This document shows positions 1-7,737 of a stretch of DNA of 64,000 nucleotides, piece by piece. How positions within the stretch are numbered: position 1 is the first letter of the stretch; each line of letters opens with the position of its first letter. This DNA is from Mesorhizobium erdmanii USDA 3471 (GTDB taxonomy: Bacteria > Pseudomonadota > Alphaproteobacteria > Rhizobiales > Rhizobiaceae): the NCBI RefSeq assembly GCF_000472705.1, contig NZ_KI421455.1, positions 62,001 to 126,000 of the forward strand. The letters are read 5' to 3'. Under the pieces are notes generated by a model. It saw only the letters and a list, made by a program, of their open reading frames with translations. It did no database searches and had not been told where the DNA came from. A program made the position numbers and the translations under genes.

Positions 1-2
1 GG

Positions 3-449
3 CTGATCGCCAGCCTGTTCATCGCCAACGTCATCCTCGTCGTCCTCAACCTGCCATTGATCGGACTGTGGGTGCGGCTGCTGAAGATCCCGGCGCCGCA
101 TCTCTATGCCGGCATCCTGGTGTTCGCGACCGTCGGCACTTATGGCATCTCGCAATCGCCGATAGACCTGGTCATCCTTTATCTCCTGGGAGCGGCCGGC
201 TTCCTGATGCGGCGTTTCGATTTCCCGACCGCGCCCGTCATCATCGGCATGATCCTGGGACCGCTCGCCGAAACCCAGTTCCGCCGGGCAATGACCATCT
301 CGAATGGCGATTGGTCGGTGTTCTACAAGCATCCGCTGTCGCTGACGCTGCTGACGCTCGCCTTCATCGGCCTTGTCGGACCGCATATCTGGGCCTTCAT
401 CGAACATCGCCGGCGGCGCGGAACAGAGCATGTGCCGGGCGATGCCTGA
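3..449 (+). CDS. Tripartite tricarboxylate transporter permease, TctA family (3' part)
   Basis: This is the C-terminal ~148 residues of a large integral membrane permease; its start lies before the window. TctA proteins are the ~500-residue, 12-helix membrane subunit of TctCBA carriers, which take up citrate or other carboxylates using a periplasmic binding protein. Visible hydrophobic helices include LIASLFIANVILVVLNLPLI, IDLVILYLLGAAGFLMRRF and SLTLLTLAFIGLVG. The loop APVIIGMILGPLAETQFRRA is typical of the end of TctA. A short basic tail follows (HRRRRGTEHVPGDA). A CoA-transferase gene starts 15 bases downstream, which suggests co-transcription and a carboxylate that is activated to a CoA ester after uptake. 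The actual substrate cannot be read from this fragment. Confidence 0.88.
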   Translation: MIASLFIANVILVVLNLPLIGLWVRLLKIPAPHLYAGILVFATVGTYGISQSPIDLVILYLLGAAGFLMRRFDFPTAPVIIGMILGPLAETQFRRAMTISNGDWSVFYKHPLSLTLLTLAFIGLVGPHIWAFIEHRRRRGTEHVPGDA

Positions 450-464
450 CCGATTTGAGAAGAT

Positions 465-1649
465 ATGACCGACCTGCTTTCCGGTATCCGCGTGCTCGAT
501 CTGACCAATGTTCTGGCCGGGCCTTATTGCGCCTATCAACTGGCGCTGCTGGGTGCTGACGTGATCAAGGTCGAGGCGCCGCAAGGCGGCGACTTGGCGC
601 GCCAGCTCGGCGGTTCGCCAAAGCTCAACCAGGCTGGCATGGGCGCCTCCTTCCTGGCACAGAACGCCGGCAAACGATCTGTCACGCTCGACCTGAAGAC
701 GGCAGCCGATCGCGAGCGCTTCCTCGACCTTGTCGCCAGTGCCGATGCCCTGGTGGAGAATTTCCGACCCGGCGTGATGGATCGGCTCGGCCTCGGCTAT
801 ATCGAGCTGAAGGCGGTCCGCCCCGGTCTCGTCTATTGTGCGATATCGGGTTTCGGCCAGACCGGGCCGATGCGCGACAATCCCGCCTATGACCAGATCA
901 TCCAGGGTCTTTCCGGCATCATGAGCATCACCGGCACGCCGGAAACGGCGCCGCTGCGCGTGGGTTATCCGGTCGCCGACACGCTGGGCGGGCTGGTCGG
1001 CGCCTTCGCTATCGCATCGGCGCTGGTCAGGCAGAAGACATCGGGCGAGGGCGCCTTCCTCGACGTGTCGATGCTCGAATGCACGCTTTCGGCGCTTGGC
1101 TGGCCGGTGTCGAACTATCTGACGGCAGGGCTCGATCCCAAGCCGATGGGCAATGAGAACATGACGGCGGCGCCCTCCGGCGCCTTTCGTACCGGCGATG
1201 GGCTGCTCAACATCGCCGCCAACAAGCAGGAGCAGTTCGTGACGCTTTGCCGGCTGATCGGGCGGCCGGAACTGGCGTCCGATCCTCGCTTCGCAGAGCG
1301 CGAGACGCGCAAGAAGAACCGTGCGGCGCTGAAGGTCGAGATCGAGGACGCCCTGAGGGCCGCGCCGGCGGCTGCCTGGGAAGAGACGCTCAATCGTGCC
1401 GGCGTGCCGGCGGGCAGGGTGCTGACGATCCCGCAAGTGCTGGCCGAGCCGCAAGTGCTGGAACGTCAGCTGACAGCGAATTTTGACGATGTTGCCGGGA
1501 TGGATACGCCGCTGACCGTGCTGCGTGGAGGCTTCATGGTCGATGGTGAGGCGCCTTTGCCGACGAAGCCGCCACCAGCGCTCAACGCGCATATGGACGA
1601 GATTTTCGCCGGTCTGCCGCCGCGTGCCAAGGCCGGAGCACGGGCATGA
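465..1649 (+). CDS. CaiB/BaiF family (family III) CoA-transferase
   Basis: This 394-residue protein has the family III CoA-transferase fold, which moves CoA from one acyl-CoA to another carboxylic acid in the cytoplasm. The N-terminus (LSGIRVLDLTNVLAGPYCAY) and the segment GADVIKVEAPQGGDLAR are family signatures. The catalytic Asp is expected in the NPAYDQIIQGLSGIMSITG region, near residue 145. The length matches the family. The start ATG at 465 is 15 bases after the TctA stop. The stop overlaps the next gene by four bases (ATGA), so the two are translationally coupled. Because the partner is a citryl-CoA lyase-like protein, the inferred job is to form citryl-CoA or a related tricarboxyl-CoA. 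The substrate is inference only. Confidence 0.88.
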   Translation: MTDLLSGIRVLDLTNVLAGPYCAYQLALLGADVIKVEAPQGGDLARQLGGSPKLNQAGMGASFLAQNAGKRSVTLDLKTAADRERFLDLVASADALVENFRPGVMDRLGLGYIELKAVRPGLVYCAISGFGQTGPMRDNPAYDQIIQGLSGIMSITGTPETAPLRVGYPVADTLGGLVGAFAIASALVRQKTSGEGAFLDVSMLECTLSALGWPVSNYLTAGLDPKPMGNENMTAAPSGAFRTGDGLLNIAANKQEQFVTLCRLIGRPELASDPRFAERETRKKNRAALKVEIEDALRAAPAAAWEETLNRAGVPAGRVLTIPQVLAEPQVLERQLTANFDDVAGMDTPLTVLRGGFMVDGEAPLPTKPPPALNAHMDEIFAGLPPRAKAGARA

Positions 1650-2497
1650 GCGGCGCGGAGAAGAAGTCAGGCCGTGAACTGGGCGAGGAATGGTGGCAGA
1701 CCGCAATCATCGAGATGAGCCCCGGCATCATCCGGCTGCGCGGCTATGAAATCCAGGACCTGATCGGTCGCGCCAGCTTCCCGGCAGTCGTCTGGCTGAC
1801 GCTGCGTGGCGAATTGCCCAGCGAGGACCAGGCCTCCTTGCTCGGCATCGCGCTGGGTGCCGCCGTCGACCACGGACCGCAGGCGCCGTCAATCGCCATT
1901 GCGCGCATGGCTGTGACCTGCGGCGTTGGCATCAACAGCGCCATGGCCTCGGCCATCAACGTGCTCGGCGACGTGCATGGCGGCGCCGGCGAACAGGCGC
2001 TGTCGTTCTATGGCGATATCGCCGTGGCGATCGATGGCGGGGCGACGCTCGACGGGGCGGTCTCGGCACGGCTCGACCGGTTCTTTGTCGGCGAAAAGGA
2101 TTATGTGCCGGGGCTCGGCCACCGCTTTCACCCGATCGATCCGCGCGCACTGCGGCTGCTCGAACTGACCCGCGCCTTTGCCGCGCGGGGCGTGGTTAGT
2201 GGCCGGTTCGCCGATATCGCCGAGGCGATCGAGGCCGATGTCGCGCGGCGTAAAGGCAGAAAAATCCCGCTCAATATCGATGGCGCCACGGCCGTCATCT
2301 ATGGCGAACTCGGCTTTCCGCCACCGCTGACGCGCGGGCTCTTCGTGCTGTCGCGTTCCGTCGGCATCCTGGCGCATGCCTGGGAACAATCGCAGCAGAG
2401 CGAGCGCAACAAGGGGCCGCTGCCACGCGAATGGCTGTGGGCCTATACTGGCACGCCGCCGAGGCCGTTTCCGGGAGAGGACGACGCTGGCGAATGA
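1646..2497 (+). CDS. Citryl-CoA lyase / short citrate synthase-like protein
   Basis: This 283-residue protein belongs to the citrate synthase superfamily but lacks the ~100 extra residues of true citrate synthase, as in stand-alone citryl-CoA lyases, which split citryl-CoA into acetyl-CoA and oxaloacetate. Supporting motifs are the small-domain start IIRLRGYEIQDLIGRASFPA, the glycine-rich NVLGDVHGGAGEQALSFYGD with a catalytic-type histidine, and PGLGHRFHPIDPRA, which matches the GxGH catalytic histidine segment. The tail (AHAWEQSQQSERNKGPLPRE) is typical of this subgroup. The gene overlaps the CoA-transferase by four bases. With the upstream TctA gene this looks like an uptake, activation and cleavage unit for a tricarboxylate. 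Citramalyl or methylcitryl substrates remain possible. Confidence 0.82.
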   Translation: MSGAEKKSGRELGEEWWQTAIIEMSPGIIRLRGYEIQDLIGRASFPAVVWLTLRGELPSEDQASLLGIALGAAVDHGPQAPSIAIARMAVTCGVGINSAMASAINVLGDVHGGAGEQALSFYGDIAVAIDGGATLDGAVSARLDRFFVGEKDYVPGLGHRFHPIDPRALRLLELTRAFAARGVVSGRFADIAEAIEADVARRKGRKIPLNIDGATAVIYGELGFPPPLTRGLFVLSRSVGILAHAWEQSQQSERNKGPLPREWLWAYTGTPPRPFPGEDDAGE

Positions 2498-2520
2498 AGC
2501 ACGGAGTTATTTGCCCTGGC

Positions 2521-2561
2521 GCAATTCCTGGGGGAAGCACTATCGGCTTTCCTGGAATTGC
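2521..2561. repeat. Intergenic palindromic element, GCAATTCC/GGAATTGC type
   Basis: The 41 bases begin with GCAATTCCTGG and end with CCTGGAATTGC, so the outer eight bases form a perfect inverted repeat. The element abuts the stop codon of the minus-strand NUDIX gene at 2562. Related copies lie at 11086-11129 and 19678-19773, each next to a minus-strand stop codon. Such palindromes are widespread between genes in rhizobial genomes and can act as mRNA 3' structures. Confidence 0.7.
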
Positions 2562-3038
2562 TTACGCCTGGCCCTGCGGCGCCAGTTCGGGCAGCTGCAA
2601 GGTCGCCACCAGCGTCGAGAGATCGGGCTCGTCGATGAGCATTGCGGCGTCGGCCGGCGCGAGCCAGGCCCGCTGGCGCCGCTTGGCTTCCTGCCAGTTG
2701 ACAAGCTCTTCCGTCACGTCGAGCAGATAGACGATCACGTCGACGCGGACAAAGCGGTTGGTCAGTCGCTTCCAATAGGAATAGGTGCCCGCGGGCTCCT
2801 TCAGGGTCTTGCCGAGCACGCCGGCTTCTTCCATCGCCTCGATGGCGGCTGCCTTGCGGCCGCTCTTGCCTTTCATCGGCCATCCCTTGGGGACGATGAA
2901 GCGCTGCGTCGTCCGTGAGGTGACCAGCATCACCTCGATGCCGCCATCGGCGTTCAGCCGAAAGGGGATAGCCGCCACCTGGCGGATTCGTTCGCCCTTC
3001 TTGGCTCGGCGTACGGCCTTTTTCCTGGTGGCTGCCAT
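2562..3038 (-). CDS. NUDIX hydrolase
   Basis: This 158-residue protein begins with a very basic N-terminus (MAATRKKAVRRAKKGERI) and then a NUDIX fold. NUDIX enzymes hydrolyse nucleoside diphosphates linked to another moiety, and this subgroup resembles the diphosphoinositol-polyphosphate/Ap4A type. The box region FIVPKGWPMKGKSGRKAAA followed by IEAMEEAGVLG carries the metal-binding EExGV, but the arginine of the canonical REUxEE is isoleucine here. I chose the ATG at 3038 because upstream in-frame sequence is not conserved-looking and the basic leader starts there. It lies tail to tail with the citryl-CoA lyase gene, with a palindromic repeat between them. The substrate is unknown. Confidence 0.82.
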   Translation of the reverse strand: MAATRKKAVRRAKKGERIRQVAAIPFRLNADGGIEVMLVTSRTTQRFIVPKGWPMKGKSGRKAAAIEAMEEAGVLGKTLKEPAGTYSYWKRLTNRFVRVDVIVYLLDVTEELVNWQEAKRRQRAWLAPADAAMLIDEPDLSTLVATLQLPELAPQGQA

Positions 3039-3165
3039 GCGTAAAAATCCAGTCGTGCAGTGCCCCATAGCGTGATGCGGCGCCTTTGCAAAACCCAAAC
3101 TGCCGCACGGGTACCCGAACGCCCCTATCACGTAAGTCGGCTAAATAAAAGCAGGAGCTCGCCTG

Positions 3166-3453
3166 TCAGCGGCAGGTGCTCACGGCGGTGGTGCCGATTA
3201 TCTGCGTCTGGCAGGTCGGCCTGACCTGCGGCACCACCGGCGGCGGCGGCTGGACGATCACGCGGTCCTGGGCACGATACTGCTGTTGCTGCTGCTGAAA
3301 TTGCTGCCGCTGAATCTGGTTCTGCAGGATTTGCAGGTCGTTCCGCTGGATCAGCACGTTGCGGTTGGTGGTGGAATTGAGCACCTGTGCAGAGGCAGGC
3401 AGCGCAAACCCGGCCACAATCGTCGCGGCCAGCATCGCCGATGCGAGTTTCAT
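3166..3453 (-). CDS. Small secreted Gln-rich protein of unknown function
   Basis: This is a 95-residue protein when read from the ATG at 3453; an in-frame ATG at 3504 would add 17 residues. The N-terminus MKLASAMLAATIVAGFALPA followed by SAQ is a clear signal peptide with a signal peptidase I site, so the mature protein is periplasmic or exported. The mature part is rich in glutamine and asparagine (QIQRQQFQQQQQQYRAQ), then has a proline run (QPPPPVVPQ) and two cysteines near the C-terminus (TCQTQIIGTTAVSTCR) that could form a disulphide. Similar short Gln-rich secreted proteins are common in rhizobia. I recognise no domain and assign no function. Confidence 0.7.
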   Translation of the reverse strand: MKLASAMLAATIVAGFALPASAQVLNSTTNRNVLIQRNDLQILQNQIQRQQFQQQQQQYRAQDRVIVQPPPPVVPQVRPTCQTQIIGTTAVSTCR

Positions 3454-3639
3454 CGATGGTCGCCGCGCAAACATCCGGTCATTCCCGCGAAAAATCCTGT
3501 TCATTATCGATATATAGGGCGTTTGTCCGGCGATGCCATGGTCGACACCCGGCTTGAAGTCGATCATGCCTCCGCCGCGTCCTTCCGGTTTGCGGCTCAG
3601 CGACGTCGCCAGCATTCGCATCTACGGAAAGGCGGGGGT

Positions 3640-3873
3640 GGGTTCTCCAACAAGGAGTGGGAGATCGAAGGTCGCTTCGCGGCTGCGGAGAATTTGCCCG
3701 GCAACCCCGCATTGCACTTGACGGAGGCGGTCGATTCGCCGCTCTATCGCGTCGGAGCCGGCCTCGAATTGAATGGCGTCAACGGCGTCGGCACGTCCGT
3801 CAGGTATAACGGCGCCTTCGGGCAAACGGTCAAACAGAATGCAGTCAGCGCGTCTCTCAAGGTCAGTTTCTAG
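3640..3873 (+). pseudogene. 3' remnant of an autotransporter beta-barrel gene
   Basis: The frame ending at 3873 reads as the last strands of an autotransporter (type V secretion) beta-barrel: KEWEIEGRFAAAENLP, then SPLYRVGAGLEL, GVGTSVRYNGAF and finally QNAVSASLKVSF, ending in the terminal phenylalanine expected of outer-membrane proteins. Alternating hydrophobic and polar residues fit beta strands. Nothing upstream in this frame looks like the rest of a barrel or a passenger domain; instead the upstream region is covered by the signal-peptide region of the small secreted protein on the other strand. I read it as the decayed 3' end of a deleted autotransporter gene. The left boundary is approximate. 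Confidence 0.6.
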
Positions 3874-3909
3874 GCTGGTTCGGGACGGAGCCGGGCGGGA
3901 GAAGTCTTG

Positions 3910-4491
3910 ATGAGGAAATACGCGTATTTCGTTGCGGTGCTTGGTGCGGCCTGCATTGCCGGTCTGCCGGCCGTGGCCGCGCAGACCAAGGGCGACAAGG
4001 TGACTGCGGCACCGGCTCCCGCCGCCGACGCGCCAACGCTGCCCGGCGGTGCATCGGCCTTGTCCGAGACGCATGGCGACTGGACGGTCAATTGCCAGAT
4101 ATCGGGCACGAACAAGGTCTGCAGCCTGTCGCACCAGCAATTCAACAAGCAAAACAACCAGCGTCTGCTGGCGATCGAACTGTCGAGCAAGACCGGTGAC
4201 GATGCGACCGGCACCCTTGCCCTGCCGTTCGGCCTGGCGCTGGCCAAGGGCGTCACGCTGACCATCGATGACCAGAAACTCGACGGCAGCCTGGCGTTCA
4301 ACACCTGCCAGGTGGTCGGCTGTCTGGTGCCGGTGGCGTTCGATGCCAATGTGACGCCGCTGCTCAAGAACGGCACCACGCTCAAGATCGACGCCTTCGC
4401 GGCGGATACCGGGCAGGCCGTGAGCTTCTCCATTCCGCTCAACGGTTTCGGCGGGGCGCTTGCCCGCACGGCGGAGCTTTTGTCCAACTGA
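3910..4491 (+). CDS. Invasion-associated locus B (IalB) family protein
   Basis: This 193-residue exported protein has a signal peptide (MRKYAYFVAVLGAACIAGLP, then AVAAQ) and an IalB-type core. The core starts with the characteristic HGDWTVNCQISGTNKVCSLS and contains a second cysteine pair (FNTCQVVGCLVPVAF). IalB-family proteins are periplasmic or envelope-associated; they were named in Bartonella for a role in red-cell invasion, but they are common in non-pathogenic Rhizobiales where the function is unclear. ATG at 3910 is preferred over the TTG at 3907. The gene is followed at once by a good stem-loop terminator and is convergent with coaBC. Confidence 0.85.
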   Translation: MRKYAYFVAVLGAACIAGLPAVAAQTKGDKVTAAPAPAADAPTLPGGASALSETHGDWTVNCQISGTNKVCSLSHQQFNKQNNQRLLAIELSSKTGDDATGTLALPFGLALAKGVTLTIDDQKLDGSLAFNTCQVVGCLVPVAFDANVTPLLKNGTTLKIDAFAADTGQAVSFSIPLNGFGGALARTAELLSN

Positions 4492-4506
4492 CGCAGCCTG
4501 CGGGAT

Positions 4507-4540
4507 GCTGGTGGTGGTCTGTCCACCGCCAGCGCTTTTC
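4507..4540 (+). terminator. Rho-independent terminator of the IalB gene
   Basis: An 11-bp stem (GCTGGTGGTGG with CCACCGCCAGC, one G-T pair) around a five-base loop TCTGT is followed by GCTTTTC. It lies 15 bases after the IalB stop and just before the end of the convergent coaBC gene. Confidence 0.65.
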
Positions 4541-6008
4541 AAACGACTGTTGTTTTCAACCGCTCGGCGATGAGAGCGGCAAGCCGCGTTGCCACCTCGT
4601 CCTTGGTCATTTCGGGCCATTCGTCGACGCCGGCCTTGGACACGATCCGCACCCGGTTGCGATCACCGCCCATGACGCCTGAGGGGCCGATGCCGCTCTC
4701 GTGCGACACGTCGTTGGCGACGATGAAATCGGCGCCTTTCTTCCTGAGCTTGGCCTCCGCATTGCTCAGGAGATCCTGCGTTTCGGCGGCGAAACCGACG
4801 ACCAGGCCGGGTCGCTGGCTGTGATGGCCGACCCCGGCAAGGATGTCGGGGTTCTCCACCATGCGCAGCACCGGCGGACCTTCGCCCGCTACCTTCTTGA
4901 TCTTTTCACCGGCTGAATTCTCGCTGCGCCAGTCGGCGACGGCGGCGACGAACACCGCGGCGTCGGCGGGCAGCAGCTGTTCGACCGCATCGCGCATCTC
5001 GCGCGCGCGCTCGACATGGATGGTCGTCACGCCGGCGGGGTCGGCAATGCCCACCGGACCGGAGACCAGGCGCACATCGGCACCAAGCCTGGCAAGGGCT
5101 GCCGCGATGGCATGGCCCTGCTTGCCGGACGAACGGTTGGCGATATAACGCACCGGGTCGATCGGCTCATGCGTCGGGCCGGAGGTGACGATGATCTTTC
5201 GGCCCGCAAGCGGCTTGGGGCCCGTATCGAGCAGCGCCTCGACCGCGGCGACGATCTCCAGCGGTTCCGCCATGCGGCCTTCGCCAGCCTCATGGCTCTC
5301 GGCCATCTCGCCTCTGGCCGGGCCGATGAAGGCGATGCCGTCCTTGCCCAGTGTCGCACGGTTGCGGCGGGTGGCGGCGTGCGCCCACATCCTCGGGTTC
5401 ATGGCAGGTGCCATCAGTACCGGCTTGTCGGTGGCCAGAAGCACGGTCGAGGCCAGATCGTTGGCGTGGCCGTTGGCGAGCTTGGCCATCAGGTCGGCAG
5501 TGGCGGGCGCCACCACCAAAAGGTCGGCCTCACGCGACAGCCTGATATGGCCGACATCGTGCTCGTCATTGCGGTCGAACAATTCGGTGAAAACATGGTC
5601 GGCCGACAGCGCGCCGGCGGTCAGAGGGGTGATGAATTCCTGTGCCGCCGGCGTCATCACCACCCGCACCGAAGCTTCGCGCTCGCGCAGCCGGCGGATC
5701 AAGTCGAGCGCCTTGTAGGCGGCGATGCCCCCGCCGATGACGAGCAAGATGCGCTTGCCAGACAGTGCGCCGCGCGCAATGGTCTTGCCTGCGAGGACAG
5801 CCGCTGGGTTGGCCGCACCCTGCGCGCTGGTGAGTTCGCGCAAGGTCCTTTCGATCTGATCGATTCGGCCGGGCGCGATCTGGCCGTCGACAGCGGCCCG
5901 CAGCATGACCCGCGCCTGCTCTTCCATCGAGCGGTCGTTTTCGGCAGCCAATCGGCGCAGCAACTCCTTGACCTCATCGTCAAGGTTTCGGATCGTGATG
6001 CTCGCCAT
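4539..6008 (-). CDS. coaBC: CoaBC (phosphopantothenoylcysteine synthetase/decarboxylase) with N-terminal FitA-like ribbon-helix-helix domain
   Basis: CoaBC makes 4'-phosphopantetheine for coenzyme A: CoaB joins cysteine to 4'-phosphopantothenate using CTP and CoaC decarboxylates the product with FMN. From about residue 82 the protein is a normal CoaBC: LSGKRILLVIGGGIAAYKAL, an active-site type HIRLSREADLLVVAPATAD, the PAMNPRMW loop, then the CoaB part with TSGPTHEPIDPVRYIANRSS and the KIKK lysine region. The first ~45 residues (MASITIRNLDDEVKELLRRL, then AAENDRSMEEQARVML) are a ribbon-helix-helix DNA-binding domain of the FitA/VapB antitoxin type, joined by a ~35-residue linker. No ATG or GTG start is visible at the domain junction, so the 489-residue fusion appears real; usual CoaBC is ~400 residues. 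It lies 88 bases after ubiB on the same strand. Confidence 0.9.
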   Translation of the reverse strand: MASITIRNLDDEVKELLRRLAAENDRSMEEQARVMLRAAVDGQIAPGRIDQIERTLRELTSAQGAANPAAVLAGKTIARGALSGKRILLVIGGGIAAYKALDLIRRLREREASVRVVMTPAAQEFITPLTAGALSADHVFTELFDRNDEHDVGHIRLSREADLLVVAPATADLMAKLANGHANDLASTVLLATDKPVLMAPAMNPRMWAHAATRRNRATLGKDGIAFIGPARGEMAESHEAGEGRMAEPLEIVAAVEALLDTGPKPLAGRKIIVTSGPTHEPIDPVRYIANRSSGKQGHAIAAALARLGADVRLVSGPVGIADPAGVTTIHVERAREMRDAVEQLLPADAAVFVAAVADWRSENSAGEKIKKVAGEGPPVLRMVENPDILAGVGHHSQRPGLVVGFAAETQDLLSNAEAKLRKKGADFIVANDVSHESGIGPSGVMGGDRNRVRIVSKAGVDEWPEMTKDEVATRLAALIAERLKTTVV

Positions 6009-6061
6009 TTGATTGCACTCAACTCATCTTGTCCAGCAGCAATGATAGCAATGCAATCAAA
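6008..6061. promoter_or_regulatory. 10-bp inverted repeat over the coaBC start, candidate operator
   Basis: The arms TTTGATTGCA (6008-6017) and TGCAATCAAA (6052-6061) are perfect reverse complements with 34 bases between them. The left arm touches the coaBC start codon, and the inner segment also carries a short direct repeat, AGCAATGA/AGCAATGC. Because the encoded protein begins with a ribbon-helix-helix domain, and such antitoxins bind short repeats at their own promoters, autoregulation is a reasonable inference. A simple stem-loop in the leader is the alternative. Confidence 0.45.
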
Positions 6062-6095
6062 CAACGGCAAGTTGTGGGAGTTCGCCGCGATTGGG

Positions 6096-7670
6096 CTAAA
6101 GAAGCTTCCACGCGATATAAATCAACGTCAGCGCGATCACCCACAACGCCACGCGGCCGGAGCGGCTGTAGCGGGCTTCGGCCTTGCCGATGGCGCGAGC
6201 GGTGCTTTCGTCGAAGCGCAGGCCGTGCTCGGCCATCAGGTCGATCTCGCGCGACAGCCGGTCGGTCCGCGCGGCAAGCTCAGGCGCCTGGCGGGCGAGC
6301 GTCAGCAGCGCCTTGGCGCCGTCGCGCGCATCGATCATCATGCCGCGCGGGCCAAGGTTTCCAGCGATCCAGCCGCCGACCACCGGTTCGGCCGTCTTCC
6401 ACATGTTGAAGGCGGGGTCGAGCGTACGCGCCACGCCCTCGACCACCACCATGGTCTTCTGCAGCAGGATCAGTTCCGGCCTTGTCGCCATGTCGAAGAG
6501 TTCGGTCACTTCGAACAGCAGCGTCAGCAGCTTGGCCATGGAAATGGTTTCGGCCGGCTGGCCGTGGATCGGCTCGCCAATGGCGCGGATCGCCTGCGCG
6601 AAGGCCGCGACATTATGTTGGCGCGGCACGTAGCCGGCCTCGAAATGCACTTCGGCGACGCGCAGATAGTCGCGGGTGATGAAGCCGTAGAGGATTTCGG
6701 CGAGGAAGCGGCGCTCCTTCTTGCCGAGCCGTCCGGCAATGCCGAGATCGACGGCGACGATGGTGCCGTTGGCCTCGACGAACAGATTGCCGGGATGCAT
6801 GTCGGCGTGGAAGAAGCCGTCGCGCAGCGTATGACGCAGGAACGACTGGATGAGATTGGCGGCGATCGCCTTCAGATCGTGGCCGGCGGCTTCAAGCCCG
6901 GCGATGTTGTTCATCTTGACGCCGTCGACCCATTCCATGGTCAGCACGTCACGGCCGGTGCGCTCCCAGTCGACGGATGGCACGCGAAAGCCGGGATCGT
7001 CCCTGGTATTTTCACCGAGTTCAGAGAGCGCCGCCGCCTCGAGGCGCAGGTCCATCTCGATCTTGGTGGTCTGCGCCAGCGTCTCGGTCACCTCGACGGG
7101 CCGCAGCCGGCGCGACGACGGGATGTACTTCTCCTGCAGGCGGGCGGCGAGGAAATAGCTTTCGAGATCCTGGAAGAAGCGGCGGCGCACGCCGGGCCGG
7201 ATGACCTTGACCGCGACCTTGGTGGCGGCGCCGTCATGGATGGTGTCGGCGGCATGGACCTGGGCGATGGAGGCGGCGGCGACCGGGTCGCCGAATTCAG
7301 CGTAGAGATCGGCCACCTTGCGCCCGAGCGAGGCTTCGATGGCCGCGACTGCCTCGGCCCTCGGGAAGGTGTGCATCTTGTCCTGCAGCATGGCGAGATC
7401 GAGCGCCATGTCGTTGCCGACGACATCAGGCCGCGTCGCCAGGAACTGGCCGAGCTTGACGTAGGAGGGCCCGAGCCGCACCACAGCCTTGGCCAGCCGG
7501 TCGCTGCGCTCATAGGCCAGCGCGCGGCGGCGGGTGAACAGACGCGCCAGCCGCCAGCCGAATTTCGGCAGGCCGGACAATTCCTCGCCCGGCAGAGCGG
7601 CGATGACGCCCTCGCGCACCAGCACCCAGCCGGCCCGTGCGAGCCTGAAACCAGCGCCGACGCTGCTCAT
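6096..7670 (-). CDS. ubiB: Ubiquinone biosynthesis accessory kinase-like protein UbiB
   Basis: UbiB is an atypical membrane-associated ATPase/kinase of the ABC1/ADCK family that supports coenzyme Q synthesis. The protein has 524 residues from the ATG at 7670. Family signatures are the KxGQ motif (LGPSYVKLGQFLATRPDVV), the Ala-rich loop and QVHAA segment (PVAAASIAQVHAADT), the lysine in VAVKVIRPGV, and the catalytic HADMHPGNLFV and AVDLGIAGRL loops. Two hydrophobic stretches at the C-terminus (GRVALWVIALTLIYIAWKLL) anchor it to the membrane. An in-frame upstream extension to 7814 would overlap ubiE heavily, so the internal ATG just after the ubiE stop is preferred. The order ubiE-ubiB-coaBC is usual in alphaproteobacteria. 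Confidence 0.93.
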   Translation of the reverse strand: MSSVGAGFRLARAGWVLVREGVIAALPGEELSGLPKFGWRLARLFTRRRALAYERSDRLAKAVVRLGPSYVKLGQFLATRPDVVGNDMALDLAMLQDKMHTFPRAEAVAAIEASLGRKVADLYAEFGDPVAAASIAQVHAADTIHDGAATKVAVKVIRPGVRRRFFQDLESYFLAARLQEKYIPSSRRLRPVEVTETLAQTTKIEMDLRLEAAALSELGENTRDDPGFRVPSVDWERTGRDVLTMEWVDGVKMNNIAGLEAAGHDLKAIAANLIQSFLRHTLRDGFFHADMHPGNLFVEANGTIVAVDLGIAGRLGKKERRFLAEILYGFITRDYLRVAEVHFEAGYVPRQHNVAAFAQAIRAIGEPIHGQPAETISMAKLLTLLFEVTELFDMATRPELILLQKTMVVVEGVARTLDPAFNMWKTAEPVVGGWIAGNLGPRGMMIDARDGAKALLTLARQAPELAARTDRLSREIDLMAEHGLRFDESTARAIGKAEARYSRSGRVALWVIALTLIYIAWKLL

Positions 7671-7737
7671 GGCCGCGCCCAGGCCGGTCTTTGCGACCGG
7701 TGCGAGCCATATCGGGGATGGGAAATGCGCTGCAGCC

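Noticed and set aside
3286..3873. Full 195-codon plus-strand frame containing the autotransporter tail
   Set aside because: Only the last ~75 codons look like a beta-barrel; the first part is the antisense of the small secreted protein gene.
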